From Dermanyssus gallinae (taxonomy: Eukaryota; Arthropoda; Arachnida; Mesostigmata; Dermanyssidae), in assembly GCA_003439945.1 (NCBI GenBank), contig QVRM01001255.1:104453-168452 (forward strand): a stretch of 64,000 bases of DNA, read 5' to 3'. Positions 1 to 12,700 of the stretch are shown piece after piece. Every line of letters starts with the position of its first letter. Within the stretch, counting starts at the first letter, position 1. The position numbers and the translations under genes were made by a program. The notes beneath the pieces were generated by a model that did no database searches, was not told where the DNA came from, and was given only the letters and a program-made list of their open reading frames with translations.

Positions 1-56
1 AGTGCTGAAGCGAACCTCTGAAGCCGCTGCCGGTGCCTCCGCGCCCGTGACATACG
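1..56 (+). CDS. Possible 3' end of a host exon entering from the left
   Basis: One frame (starting at base 2) is open across this GC-rich stretch and reads VLKRTSEAAAGASAPVTY. It ends at a good splice donor, ACG|GTAAGC, at 57-58. The other two frames carry stops. GC content falls sharply after base 60, as expected at an exon-intron border. The product cannot be identified from 18 residues, and the rest of the gene lies outside the window. It could also be chance. Confidence 0.35.
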
Positions 57-458
57 GTAAGCATCGATTCTATGCAAATTGACGGCTACGTCTGAATTCT
101 GGTTGTCGAATACTTCTCAGAAGATTTCGAAATTTAAACTGGCGTCCACATCAGCAGTAAATGCTGTCAGAGTATTGGAATGCTGGTGAATGATGCAGAG
201 CTTTCCCTGTTTGCTTCGTTTCGGACAACAAACCGCTACTCTCTAAAAAAAAAAGTAGCATGTTTGATGGACTGGAGAGTCTGACACTTGACGAGTCACT
301 CAAATGATCCGTGAACAAATGGAATGATTGGACGAATGATTCAAACATAGTGAACGCGAAATGAGCAAATCAAGACATTTTTGCTTGTCTTGACAGCGGA
401 GAACAAAGCCCACCTTTCGACAGAGATTCTCCCGTTGAAGTACCATAATAAATAAGCT

Positions 459-1400
459 TTCGAAGTGGTGATGTATGCAGATAATATTGTGGTCGCTCAT
501 CGCGACCTAGGTGCCATCAAGCATATTACCTTTATGATAGAGGCATTCCTTGTCTCAAAGGGACTTGAGATAAACACCAGGAAGACCAAAGCCATGAAAT
601 TCAGGCGTGGAGGTCGATTGGCTGCCAGAGACGTTATACGTTGCTACGGCCAACCATTGGAGTTTGTTAACTATTTTCAGTATCTTGGTCTTCGGGTTCA
701 TTATACAGGAACGACGTTCACAGCGCAGATAAACGAAACAGTACGGGAGGCACTTGTCTCTCTTTACGGGGAAGTAGGCAATGTCCGAAGACTGTCCGTT
801 TTCTCAGCACTGAGGCTCTACATGCTTAAGATTTTTCCGGGACTGGTGTATGGTCTTGACAGCGTGTGGAACCAACTCACGCTGGCGAATTTTAACTACC
901 TTGAAAGGTTTTTATTATATATGAAGCGAGTGATTTGCATGCCTATCCGAGAAAAAGCCGCTTTGTTTATCTCATGTCAGGCTGTCTAACGGCTGCTGAA
1001 ACAATCCGACTGATGCTGAAGATGCCGCGTACAGTACCTTACGAATGTTTTATTTCGGAGTGGGACGCTAAGTCAAGGCCAGACGGTGGGGTCGGTAATT
1101 TAGACTTCTTCAATGCCTTGCACCTTTATACTGGTCCTGCATGTGATCATCGCCACGTATACACCAGGTACATAGTGCATGGTTATCACTACCTGGTATG
1201 TTCAAACGCAACGTTCCACGAAGAGTACGAGCTGTGCACCTGCCGGTTCTGCCTGCAGAGGTGTGCCAAGTACCATGCAGTGGAGTGCACAGCGCTGGAC
1301 CGAAAATCGTTGCACTACTTCTCTCGTCGGAAGCGTGAAGAAGATAGAGCTTCATGAAGATACAATTTGAAATGTATATTATACTCAATTTGAGTGAAAT
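459..1400 (+). mobile_element. LINE-A, 5'-truncated copy (RT C-terminal part and zinc knuckle)
   Basis: Two overlapping frames (465-989 and 935-1357) match the C-terminal third of the long LINE-A ORF at 43065-45884. Matching blocks include the catalytic-loop region VVMYADNIVVAHRDLGAI, the block KAMKFRRGGRL, the block QYLGLRVHYTGTTF, and a terminal Cys/His cluster (YTRYIVHGYHYLVC, then CRFCLQRCAKYHAVEC). The RT motif reads YADN where active enzymes have YADD. A one-base shift near 940-955 moves the frame. The copy starts inside the RT, as is usual for 5'-truncated LINE insertions. Downstream, 1376-1400 keeps the short palindrome ACTCAATTTGAGT found at the 3' end of the full copy. It is dead. 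Confidence 0.85.
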
Positions 1401-2118
1401 ACCATAATTGTAATATATAGGCTTTAAACTACCTGGAAAGGTGATTCCAATGAATGCATTTGAGGCATAGAAAGTCACGCAGGCTACACTGCAGAAGAGC
1501 GCGGCAGCCGCAAATTTTACTGCAAAGGCATTACCGCACTATGGCCGTTGGCTGTGGGTGAATAGATCTGGTTCCCACAAGAAAACCGACATTGGATGCA
1601 ATAGCGACGACGGCAAAAGCAACAACCACGATAATCAACTACAGGTCACAACATATCCCATAAAGGATCGACAAACCATCACCGATGTCGGAAAGAGGCC
1701 AGAATAACAAAAAATGGCAACACATAAATAAATATATCAATACGCAAAGGCATACCGGTACGGCTAAGAAAGAAAGAAGCCGGTGAGATTAGACTTATAA
1801 TCTGATGCGAAAAGGGGGATGACGGTTTATACGTTTACTAATAAGTTACTTCAGACAACAGTTTGTAGCAGAATCTTGTTTCTCGCAATGAGAGCCCTCT
1901 CTCACGTCAGAGGACACTGCACAGACCCGCTGCCGGTGTGCTTCTTGTGACTCGATAGAACCTAGAGAACAAAAGCAAATCATAGATATAATTTGGCTAC
2001 TAATCTACTAGTTTTTGATACACATCAGAATGCGCGTTACTGAAAATGTATTATTTTGCCTAAACTGTAGTAGGAGGTTTCCCGGTCTAAATGCCCAAAG
2101 GCCCAAAATTGTTCATTA

Positions 2119-2119
<1 letters not shown>

Positions 2120-2168
<49 letters not shown>

Positions 2169-2169
2169 A
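2120..2169. repeat. (TA)n followed by (GA)n microsatellite
   Basis: A TA run passes directly into a GA run. Confidence 0.9.
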
Positions 2170-2288
2170 ATAATAACATTTAGTAGTAATACATATATAT
2201 ATGTAAATGTATGTTTGCATTCCTAGTGAGAACTACGTATATAACATCATGGTGGCGGCTAACATTGAAAATAGGTCGGCGCCTTATA

Positions 2289-3607
2289 CGAGGTGTGTTC
2301 AAAAAGTATCGCGACTTTTGAGTTTTCGCGGGTTACATATATTCGAATTTCGATTTTTTGTGGCGTTATGTTGGTACTCATGTCTCTCACTTATGCCGAC
2401 AAGCTCGGCCATTTTGAATGTTCACTTAATTGTTGACAGCTGCTTTGCTTGCACGTATTTTGGATCGTCTTCGATTTTTACCTATTCAAAAAAATGGATC
2501 AAAGAACCTGTATCAAATTTTGTGTGAAAAACGAAATTAAGTGCGCGGATGCATTCCGAATGTTGACTGTGGCATACGGAGAAGCTACCTTGGACCGAAG
2601 CAACGTTTATCGGTGGTACAAAATGTTCTCAGAAGGCCGAGAAGATGTGAACGACGAAGAGCGTGCCGGACGCCCGAGCACTTCAACAACAGACGAAAAA
2701 ATTAATGAAGTGGAGAAAATGGTATTGGCCAATCGTCGAATCACCGTTAGAGAAGTTGCTGAGGACCTAAACATATCGATTGGCTCGTGCCATTCGATTT
2801 TTATCAATGATTTGGGCATGAGACGGGTCGCCGCGAAATTCGTACCAAAATTGCTCAATTGCGACTAAAAACAGCATCGCATGAACATTGCTAATGAGAT
2901 GTTGGACTCTGTCCGCGACGACCCAAATTTGCCCCAGAGGGTCATAACTGGTGACGAATCGTGGGTTTATGGTTATAACGTGGAAACCAAAGCTCAATCA
3001 TCTCAATGGAAGCTGCCGCACGAACCAAGACCGAAAAAAGCGCGCCAAGTTCGGTCGAATGTGAAAGTTTTGCTGACAGTTTTCTTCGATTGCAGGGGCG
3101 TGGTGCATCATGAGTTCTTGCCACAGGGTAGAACGGTCAATAAGGAATATTACCTGCAAGTTATGCGCAATTTGCGCGAAGCAATCCGCCAGAAACGCCT
3201 AGATTTGTGGAAGAACAAAAATTGGCTTTTGCACCACGATAACGCCCCTGCTCACACATCGTTGCTTGTGCGCGAGTTTTTGGCCAAAAACAACACACTA
3301 ATGATGCCGCAGCCACCGTATTCCCCAGATCTGGCCCCCTGTGACTTTTTCTTGTTCCCTAAACTGAAGAGGCCCATGAAAGGACGACGTTACGCTACGC
3401 TTGACGAGATAAAGACGGCATCGAAGGAGGAGCTGAACAAGATAAAAAAATGGTTTTTTGAAGTGCTTCGAAGATTGGAAAAACCGTTGGCACAAGTGTA
3501 TAATATCTCATGGGGATTACTTTGAAGGGGACAAAATAGATATTCATAAATAAATGAATAATTTTTGAAAAAACACAAAAGTCGCGATACTTTTTGAACA
3601 CACCTCG
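2289..3607 (+). mobile_element. mariner element, copy 1 (inactive)
   Basis: This 1,319-bp element is flanked by TA on both sides and bounded by inverted repeats of about 30 bp. The left end reads CGAGGTGTGTTCAAAAAGTA and the right end is its reverse complement. TA target duplication and this length are standard for mariner. The termini are better preserved than in the second copy at 32518, but the transposase is broken, so it could move only if supplied with enzyme in trans. Confidence 0.95.
2494..3553 (+). pseudogene. mariner transposase, broken by a stop and a frameshift
   Basis: The product would be a cut-and-paste DDE/D transposase acting in the nucleus on the element's own ends. Visible signatures are VITGDESWVYGY (first Asp), LLHHDNAPAHTS (second Asp) and YSPDLAPCDFFLFP (third Asp). 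The spacing of 34 residues between the second and third Asp defines the mariner D,D34D group. Compared with the open copy at 32723, codon CAA has become TAA at 2866-2868, after LLNCD. The run of A near 3446 is shorter, which shifts the last 30 or so codons out of frame. The helix-turn-helix region at the N-terminus is otherwise intact. The two copies differ at only a few positions. Confidence 0.92.
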
Positions 3608-3609
3608 TA

Positions 3610-4796
3610 TATATATTCGTATCAAGGCGAATATATATATATATATATATATAAGGCCGCACCAGACTATCACATGTGGCGCATGGTTGTTTTTCTCCTC
3701 TTCCGAAGTGTGACGACCTATATATAGGACAAAAACGTATATTAAATACGTTGCAATATTGCTTATGCTTATATTAATGAATACAAAATGTTGCCCTTAC
3801 CGTGATCGGGATATTTGAGCGCTCAGGCTGGCATTTTTTGTCTGTTTGTGCCAATGTTCACAGAAGAAGGCCACATAGGAGAGCAGACGTCGCGAGCGAG
3901 CAAATACAGGCAGCTAACGCTGTCCAGCCGGCGCATGGTCGTTGCTTAAGCAAGCCCAAAAGCTTGTCCCTGTCCGACAGTAAGTTCGCCTGAAGATATT
4001 TGTATATTTTATATTATATTAACACCCGTGATGGATAAATATGTTTACGTTACATCAAAGTGTTTTAAGACTACCATCAATCCAAAGTTTCGACGATTCT
4101 GCGGTGAACCACATGCTATCTATCATGTTTGCTTTAGCACTGTCTGCATTGATATCCACCCTGGAGTTGATAAAAGCCTTTCACGTTGCCCAGAACGAGA
4201 CGAAATCTGTAGGCTGCAAGGGCCGTAGGTAGATGTCGACTTTTTTTCCCCGCTAGCTCGCCACTCGGTGCTCATCAGTACTGCTGTTCCATAAATCTTT
4301 GTCCACCTCACTAATTTTGATTCGCCAGTTCCTCATATAAGCATCAAAGTCACCCGTTTTCTTCAGATTGCGTCGTTTTTACAGATCCTCCGTTAGCAGT
4401 TCCTATTTTTTAGCACGTGGACACCTACTCCTGCACGTAGTATATAGCGCAAAAACCGTTCTTAGAATGCAAACCTCACCACGTCAATTAAACGCAATTC
4501 GTCAACTTCCACCTTTTTTTTTCACCAATACCTTATTTGTTGCCTTACCATATGTGGCGATGGCTGCTATCTGTTTGCCGAAAAGAGCGACTACTGCATA
4601 AACCGAAAGCATACGTTCGGACATTTAATTGCCGCCGCTGAGAAAATGGTTTTAGCGAGTGTGTAAGTTTCATTCTAATCGCTGTTTGCTGCAGCCAACA
4701 TAAGAGCATCATGCAATTCCGAAACTTGCCACATAAAAAGGCTGCCAGCGGCCCTAAATTATAGAAGAGATTTTAGTCTATAGCGTTTCACATTTG
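3610..4796. other. No gene recognised
   Basis: This is AT-rich sequence downstream of the scavenger receptor gene, with a short (TA)n at 3633-3653. Small frames here have no family resemblance. Confidence 0.5.
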
Positions 4797-5129
4797 TCAA
4801 AAATGGGCGCCATATGCGCCATATGTTTTTTTTGCACACAAATCCACCCCCAGAACTTTCCAGTTCCCGCTAAGCAAGCGGTCCGGCACTTGCTGAAGTA
4901 ATGATACATCTTTATCGTTAAATACATCTACACGTGGAGCAATACGTCCGTTTGCATACATTAAGAATAACAACACAATAAGTATAATTAGAATCCACCT
5001 TGACAAATTAAGCCTTGCCCTTATTTAAGATGCCGCGACCAGATGCCCCGTGACATCTCTTAAGTATGTTCTGCCCTCTATCACAAAAACCTTTGCAACG
5101 TCATCGGTTAGCTCTGCCATTGTTTGGCT
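4797..5129 (-). CDS. Scavenger receptor exon 8 with in-frame stop
   Basis: The acceptor is ATAGCACCAG|A. The frame reads SQTMAELTDDVAKVFVIE (the juxtamembrane part; E-L-T-D-x is typical), then runs to a TAA at 5027-5025, giving a 456-residue product. The same frame then stays open for 75 codons, with a strong hydrophobic run (WILIILIVLLFLM) followed by a basic residue and a tail ending at TGA 4799-4797. The hydrophobic run is where family members have their second membrane segment. No GT/AG intron could be found that removes the TAA and keeps frame. It may be a recent null allele, a sequencing error, a readthrough codon or a secreted form. Confidence 0.72.
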
Positions 5130-6637
5130 CTGGTGCTATCTGGCGGTCATTTTTCGGGAGTATGCCAACAAAGCCGGTCGTCTTTTAGGTCGCGGCTTTG
5201 ACCATTACGTTACGGGCAACATTTTAATCAAACTGTTATACTATTTTACGTTGAAAGTAAGATTAAATGTATGTTTTTTCGCAAGATATAGTACATAAGG
5301 CATGCATTGGATTTATGGTACATACTACTACTAACAAGATACTGAGGCGCTAACGCTAAACGTATAGCATTTGAGAACACATACATCTTCTGTCCAAAAG
5401 ATGGGGAGAATTAGCGCAGGCACCGGCTCTGTGGGCAATGGTATCAGCCTGAAATTTACTTGCATTCGCCATCTCATGTCAACTGTCACACCAGATCTCT
5501 GAAAAGAAAACAACTGGCCGATTAATAAACATAATTGCTCTATATTAGATACGTTATAGATACGGTTACTGTAACCTTTGGTGGTGAGGGGAAACTCTGA
5601 AACAAGCATCAAATATTTGACGCCAAGAAATACAGACACTGGCGAAGAAAATGCAATGTTCAGTTATGTCAAATATGAAAGCATAGGCAATAGGCAAAAC
5701 CTTCTTAAACATAAGCTATCAAAAAGTGACAAACTTACAGCATGGACGTCAATGTAAAAGTGGTGCTTATTCTCATCAGGATGCAAACCGCTGACGTTGG
5801 CATACAGGGCAGGATCCCCATGAAGAAAGTGAGGCAGGCTAAGTACAAGCGGCAGCACGTACGTGTCAAGCGTATTTCCGTGGGTTTCGGACAGACTTGC
5901 GTCGAACGTCCCCTTTACGTGTGTCGGTGTTGCACAAAGGCAGCTATAGGGAAACAAGTGTTGCATAATCTGCTATAAGTGGTAATTTCTGGCAAAAGAG
6001 ATCCTCTCCGAAAAAAATATGCATATTGCTTGAGTGTCTGTTTTTTTGAAAAAATACCTTGTTAGAACTTTCAAATAAATGTTACTGTAATGGCATTCAA
6101 TCGTGCTTGCCTTGCGTGGAACAATCTATTTATCGGAAAAGAGATCTAATGAATGCATACAAATCCTACCTATCGAGTTCGGGGTCGCCGGTTTCATTGA
6201 AGAGATCGCTGCCTCCCTGGAAGCGAGCGATTGGTTCACCATTAGCAACGTACTTCTTCTGTAGATACAGAGGCCACGGCTTAGTAAGATCTGGTGTAAG
6301 AATTTTCACGCTTCTCGGCGGTTCCTCAAAGGCTGGAAAAAGCTCGCCATCTGCAATAGAATAAGCGCTTTCGTTAACTTGGCGGAATGTGCGCAATAAG
6401 TGGTTATCGTTAATTCTAGTTAAGAAGTGTGCACTTGAGCTATAAGTTCATTCTAGAGTTCCAAAAAGGTATTTTTTAAAACAGACACTCAAGCAATATG
6501 CGCATTTTCTTTCACAGAGATTTTCTTCTGCCAGAACTCCAAGTGCCAATCTAAATTCAAACGTAATATTTTCACATGTTTGTATACAACAAAATATATG
6601 TGCAGCTCGTTCTTTTGGACGTAATCTCTCTTCCTTC

Positions 6638-6700
<63 letters not shown>

Positions 6701-9700
6701 GGTAGAGCCAAAATCGTCTCCCGAGAGCGTGTGCACCGGGATATCACTATCTCGCATAGAGTGGGTTGGGTCCACTTCAGCTGCGTGCCCCTGACGAACC
6801 CCGCGTTCCCGCATTGGACGCCGAGGTCGAGGCGTTACCTCAAGAAACCCGCAGATCTCTTGTTTGCGGTTGCGAGGCTCAAAAGCTCACCGACCGTGTA
6901 GAGGAATTCGCAAATGACGTTGCCTGGACCCCCATAGTTTCGAGCGCTAGCGATTGAAGCTCATGTGGGTAACCTATTGAGGCGCATTTCGTGAGCTACA
7001 TTACCAGCGTGACCTCCCAGAACTGCCCCGTCATTGACTATTGAGGATGCGAAGGAGCCGGTGACTGGCGTTCCAGACAAGCACCTTGCCCCCACTGTAG
7101 GGGGTAAGAGTCATCATTCGGGCGCTTATCGTCGTCTGCGAGAGGCTCTTTAGCTCTAGAATGCATAGAAATCCGTTAATCTAAACGCTCGGCCGAAGCT
7201 GTCGTTAATACCGGCATGCCTGGCATGCCGTCCGGCACTCTGATGCGCTATAAACCGTGATTGGCTAATTGTCAACGGGTAGGCCACATGTACATTTATG
7301 GGGGAGAACAAGGTCACAACCGTGTCGACGACTTCGATTCGAATCGTTTCGTTATTGAAGAGGGTGACCAGTGGGCCGCTTGGAAGCGCATTCAACCAGG
7401 CTCCTGATCCTTTAGCAGCGACCGCTCGAATACAAGCCTTTGTAAGGTCATCGATGGCGCCTGCAAGTAATCCGCGATACACATCGTCGTACAAGTAAGT
7501 ATGCGCTCCAGTCATGTTGGCTTAGAGGGTTATCGGAAGCGCCACTGCACACTGTATTTAGCTCTTCGTACACACGTATGTTGAGTTTTGTATTGAGCAA
7601 TGCCGGGTTCGGCTAAGAATGCAATGGCGTTGTTCTCGGATCGGAAAAGGGAGTAAACTATTGCTGCCCTAGCGGAGACGAGCGATTCGGGATTTCCAGG
7701 CCTCCCTTCGAGATCGGCCATTGCGCCTGTTTTCTCAAGAAGAAACTTGAGACGTTAAGAGTCAACTCTCTCAATAGATGCAGGTCATCTAACCTGTTAG
7801 ATCAGCTCTGTGGAGGAGAAGGTGGTTGACCCTGGTAGCTGAGAACGACGATGGATGCAAACATCGGTGAGCGCCGCGCGGAGTGAGGTTGTCATCGACG
7901 TCCTTTAGTGCGGAGGGAGGATGCAAGGGTCGGAAGCCTGTGCACCATTGCCTGTAACATATATCTCAATTTTTTTGAGACTCAGATTCAAACCAGAAGT
8001 TTCAGAAAAATCAGGCACGCGCGGAACGTCGTCGGTCAACTATGACTGCAAAGGATCACCCTGTTACAGCTGCGTGGCCGAAGCTATGATATCATCTGGG
8101 AGACGAGAAAGACACGTTACGGTACGCTTGATTGACGTGGAGCGTTAGCTCGGGGCAGTGTGTCGCGATCGCCCTCAAGAGGTGATCCGTCTCACAGAGT
8201 TAGAGGCGTTCTTGAGGTTAAGCTTTATGAGGACTGCAAAAAGCGTACGTACTTCAATGAAAGCTCAGCCGTGCACAGCAGCTCGGTGCGGCTAAGCCAA
8301 ACTGGTGAAGGCCTGTCGCCTCGCAAATCATACCCCTAATTCGATTACCGGCTATATTTATATTATACATAAGCAGTTACCTGCTGCTTGAGGTAAAATC
8401 ATATAAAGTGCGCAGACGACCTTACAATTTTTAGCTCCATCTAGTCCCGTCATGCTTACAATACGCTGCAACAGGCCATTGATAGTGCTACAAGCTAGTG
8501 TGCAGTGAATCGTATGCAACTCGTTTCTAAACAATGTGTTTAATTCGTAGCAACCGAGACTTTGATTATTACCCAACGCTCACTTACTTTTCTCCGATCG
8601 GCAGATCTTAATTTCAGTGCTTATATTATGCACGTTGTCAAACCGTTTTGTTTTTTGGAGAACACAAGTATCAGGTGCCTATTTGCAAACAACTCACACG
8701 AGTATATCAGACACATGTATATAATTTGCAATTGTACTAAATTTTAAAATAAAAAATAGACTGCTTCCCTATTTAATACATTTTTTTATAATATTCACAG
8801 CAAAAAAAAATGTGTTAGAAAAGTGCGACTTCTCCTTTACGATGTCAAAGAATTTTTTGTTTAGCCAGGTCTAATATATATGCTTAATCAACACAGGGCC
8901 GGCGGCTGAAAGCAGACCTGGAGGAACGAGATTGCGATATTGAACGCCAAACCCTGTTTTTGATTTCACTAAGTATGCCACTATTTATGCTCTTAATTTA
9001 CTAATGTATATATTGAGGATAAATTACATTGGGCAACCCTGATGTAAGTCCCGTGCCGTTAACAATGTGTTTAGGCTTTCAGGCCTTATGCTCAGATTCC
9101 AGCTATTTTCTTCGACCCTTTTCTGTGATTATTCGGTCTACCATATTAGAAGAATCAGTTAAAGGTGAAACACATTAAATACAAGATTTGTTAACTATTT
9201 ATCCTTGCTAAATGCTCTACTAAGAAATTTTGAGGAATAAGATTTATATTAACTTCTAATTGCTGCTACTGCTTAATCAATATTGGTGACAAGCTCACTC
9301 CAATATTAGGTAGATTTATCTAAATATGCATTTTTAAGCGCTTTTAGGAATTCTTGATAGACATGCATCGCTAGTAACCAGCAAATATACAGATGCGTCT
9401 AAAGCGCAGAGATGAAATTATGTAAAGACCCATAAATGGTTAGTATTCTCTTTGTAGTAGGGTTTGAGTTATTTTTTAGACCGCTGGCGTATAGCGCTGT
9501 CTTTGTTAATGCTTTAAAAAAAAAGTTTATTCCTTCACAGACCACGAATTAAGAGATTAGCAACCTCAAAACCGGTACCCGAAAATGAAAACAATAATTC
9601 AAACAAGTAATCCCAACAACAAAAAAATATATAACATGTGTCTGTCTAGTGGCTCGTATAGTCTTTTGAAAAGCGTGCCGGAGAGGGCATAAAGACAGCC

Positions 9701-12700
9701 TATTGGCCATATCTCGCAGCTAAATCGCCTATAGGTTGGTGAGAAAACGGACGTTCCCGCAACTCCTACGGGCTCCGCGCTGAAGCTCGTAGTAGATAAG
9801 ATAAGCTATGATTGTAGATTAGATTTGTATTGCCTCGGTTGCAGATGGCTAGGAAGCGTATGATGAAAAACTTAGCCGAAGCCGAAATACCAAAGCAAAC
9901 AAGTGACCAATCTAACTGTACCGAGCGCAACCTATCAGCAGTAGCCTCAGTAAAGTATAAACAGTCGCTCTGGTCGCCGTGGGGGGGAACAGGAGAGCAT
10001 CACAGGAGAGGGGAGGCATTGGGGACGGTCGCTATCGCCCCTTATATTAAACTCGTCTAAACGACGAAAGGAAACCTTTTTTTTGTATTTTGTACAACTT
10101 TCAATAGAGATTGAATGTTAGATCGTGTCCAAGAGCCTCGATATTTCTGAGGAAAGTGTATAAATGGTGCACAAAATTTCGATTTGGACACTTCATGCGT
10201 TACGACGAAGGCCATGAACAACGTCGAAAACAGCAGCATTTGTGGAAAGTAAGTTTAAGGGCTCCAATTGGCGAAAACAAGTATAACATATCGCTATTAA
10301 AAAGGGTAGCACCGGTGATACGCCACAAGACAAAAAAGAAGCGCCGATTTTTCTTAATCGAGAAGTTTTTGTAAAATCCGACAAGGGTCGGTATGTTTGT
10401 TCTCGAGGCTCGTGGCAGGTGGTGAGAACAGAGTTCATATTTATAACCCTCCACTTCCAGAGCTTGCAGTATTCAGGCGTAACTAGAATAAAGTGGTCTG
10501 GTAATTCGTATATAAGAAAATGTTCGCCAAAACTTCTCACTGCGCTCATCAGGAACAGCTCCAGAGCATCTCTTAGTAGTGCTTCTTCCATTCTGCGTAG
10601 TCTGCTAGGTCTCTATGCTTCCAATTAAATAAAGACATTAAGCAATTAGAGTTAAAACACATAGACTCATGCTTCTACACTGTTACCAGCAACCACTTAG
10701 AAATTTTCCCAGCACTCACTCAGAGGTCCACGCACCTTAGAACATCGACTTTTCGGGCTCGCTCGGCCAGCCACACTTCGGCCATTTGCGCTTTCCTGCA
10801 ATGCTATAATAGCTTAGGCTAATGAGTGCCACTAGTATATGATGGCCCTATAGCCGTGGCTGTCTGGCTGTTGCCGATAGCTCCGCTAAAGCCGCCCGAC
10901 TTTTTTTTTATGCAGGAGAGGGATATGCTTTTAGGCACGCTGTGCAAGAACTGCACGTCGGCTGGTGGCTTGATGACTACGAAAGCATTTGTATTACCTG
11001 CTAAAACCCTCACACATCCTGTCATCCCACGTAACCGCGTCCAAGAGGTGAAATTAAAATTGCTCACAGTTAAGGCGGATCTCTAATACTATCACAACCT
11101 GTCGTGTAACTATCAGCACGGGTTGTTATTTAAAACTCAATTATATTTCCTTGCAAGCTTCAAGTCGTCACTAAGCTCATATGATCGCCGCCAAGCCCAC
11201 ATCTACCATAAGCCACCTGACCTGTAGACACAATAGTATAAACGTATTACTGTTGGAAATTTCTCAATGTGACTTGGTCCGACCGCCTGTTCGAGCATTC
11301 GGGCAAGTAAACGGACGCTTAGAATCACGGTAAGGAGTACTTTATACACGAAAGGAAGACGGTTGGCCTGGCCGATTGGGCTAACGGAGGCATGTTTCGT
11401 TCGCCGTTCTCAGAAAGATCCCGAGGGGGGAGGAAATGTAGACATCAAACCCGCTGGAGTTAGTGACACTGAAAGGTGGACTAGGGAGACAGATCCGAAG
11501 ACGAACGTTAGGAAGTATAAAAAGGAAGATACAGACACAGAACATAGCTACTTGGAGAGCGTCTCAGCTAAAGAATACAAGGGGGATTATTGAAGAAAAC
11601 TTTAAAACAAAAAAGGAAAGGTTAACACATCATAGATATGAGCATGCACCGTAACCGTACAATATGACAAGTCAATCAATCAATCAATTCCATTTATTCA
11701 CCTTTGTAGGTAGCAGTCAAATACTTAGTCAAACAAAATCCATGTACTTATACAAGGGTAACAACACAAGACTAGAGTCATTTCAGGAATAAAAACATTT
11801 TAGCCAAGTCAGCTTGCCAGGCTTCCCAGCGATTGTACTAGGGGGCAGTTAGCCGCGTGGTATCTATCACAAAAACTCCCACATCTAGAGCATTTACAAC
11901 TATCGCAAGGGTCATGGAACCCCGCTCCGCACAGGGCTTGTGGTGAAAACCATGAATGGCGAATCGGGTCACAACATGTCTGTTTAGCCTATGTGTTCCT
12001 TTCCATTCACTATTCCTCATTGCCCCCGTGTTAAGGAACTCTACGTCAATGTCCGCCACTTTGTCCTCCCAATCCCTGCGGTTTGCAAGAAAGGCCTTCG
12101 TCACGGGTAGATTGAAGCGACGTTGCAGGTCCTCAGAGAGCAGCGGCGTGTCCGCGAGGAGATATACGTAGCGGTTCCGAGCCGTCAGATGTAGACCCAG
12201 AGCTCGTTTAAGGAAGGAGGCCTTGACGCGGTTTAATTGTTCGAGGTTCTCTGCCGTGAGGTGGTCCCAGGTGACTCTCACCCCATAGGTCGCGATCGGA
12301 GCTATCTTGAGTTCGAACAGTCTGAGTGCCGTCTTCAGCGATAGTCTGTTCGGAGATTTGATCGCCCATGCCGCCGCCAGTGCCTTCCTGCACCTCTCAG
12401 ATATGTGCGCGGAAAAGCAAGTACCGGTGACAGAGAAAATCACCCCTAAGTATGGGAAGCTGTTGACATACTTAAGTGGCGTTCCGTTGAGGCGTAGCGT
12501 GTCTTCGGCTGCTGTCCTTCCCCCTCTTCTGAACTTCATGGCCACGGTTTTGGAAAGGTTAATTGTCAGGCCTAAATCGGTGACCGCTTTGTGAAGACGG
12601 GCTAGTGCTTGTTGCACCTGAAACCTACTAGGCCCGTAAAGTACTAGATCGTCCGCGTACAAAATGACCTTGACCAGGTTTCTGGGTCCTTTTATGCGAC

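Noticed and set aside
2449..2493. Mariner ORF starting 15 codons upstream (MHVFWIVF...)
   Set aside because: Family proteins begin near MDQRT-type starts, and the upstream codons are leader sequence.
10193..10591. 132-codon ATG frame on the minus strand in intron 4
   Set aside because: Starts plausibly (MEEALLRDALELFLMSAVRS), but no family, no conservation evidence, and it overlaps another open frame.
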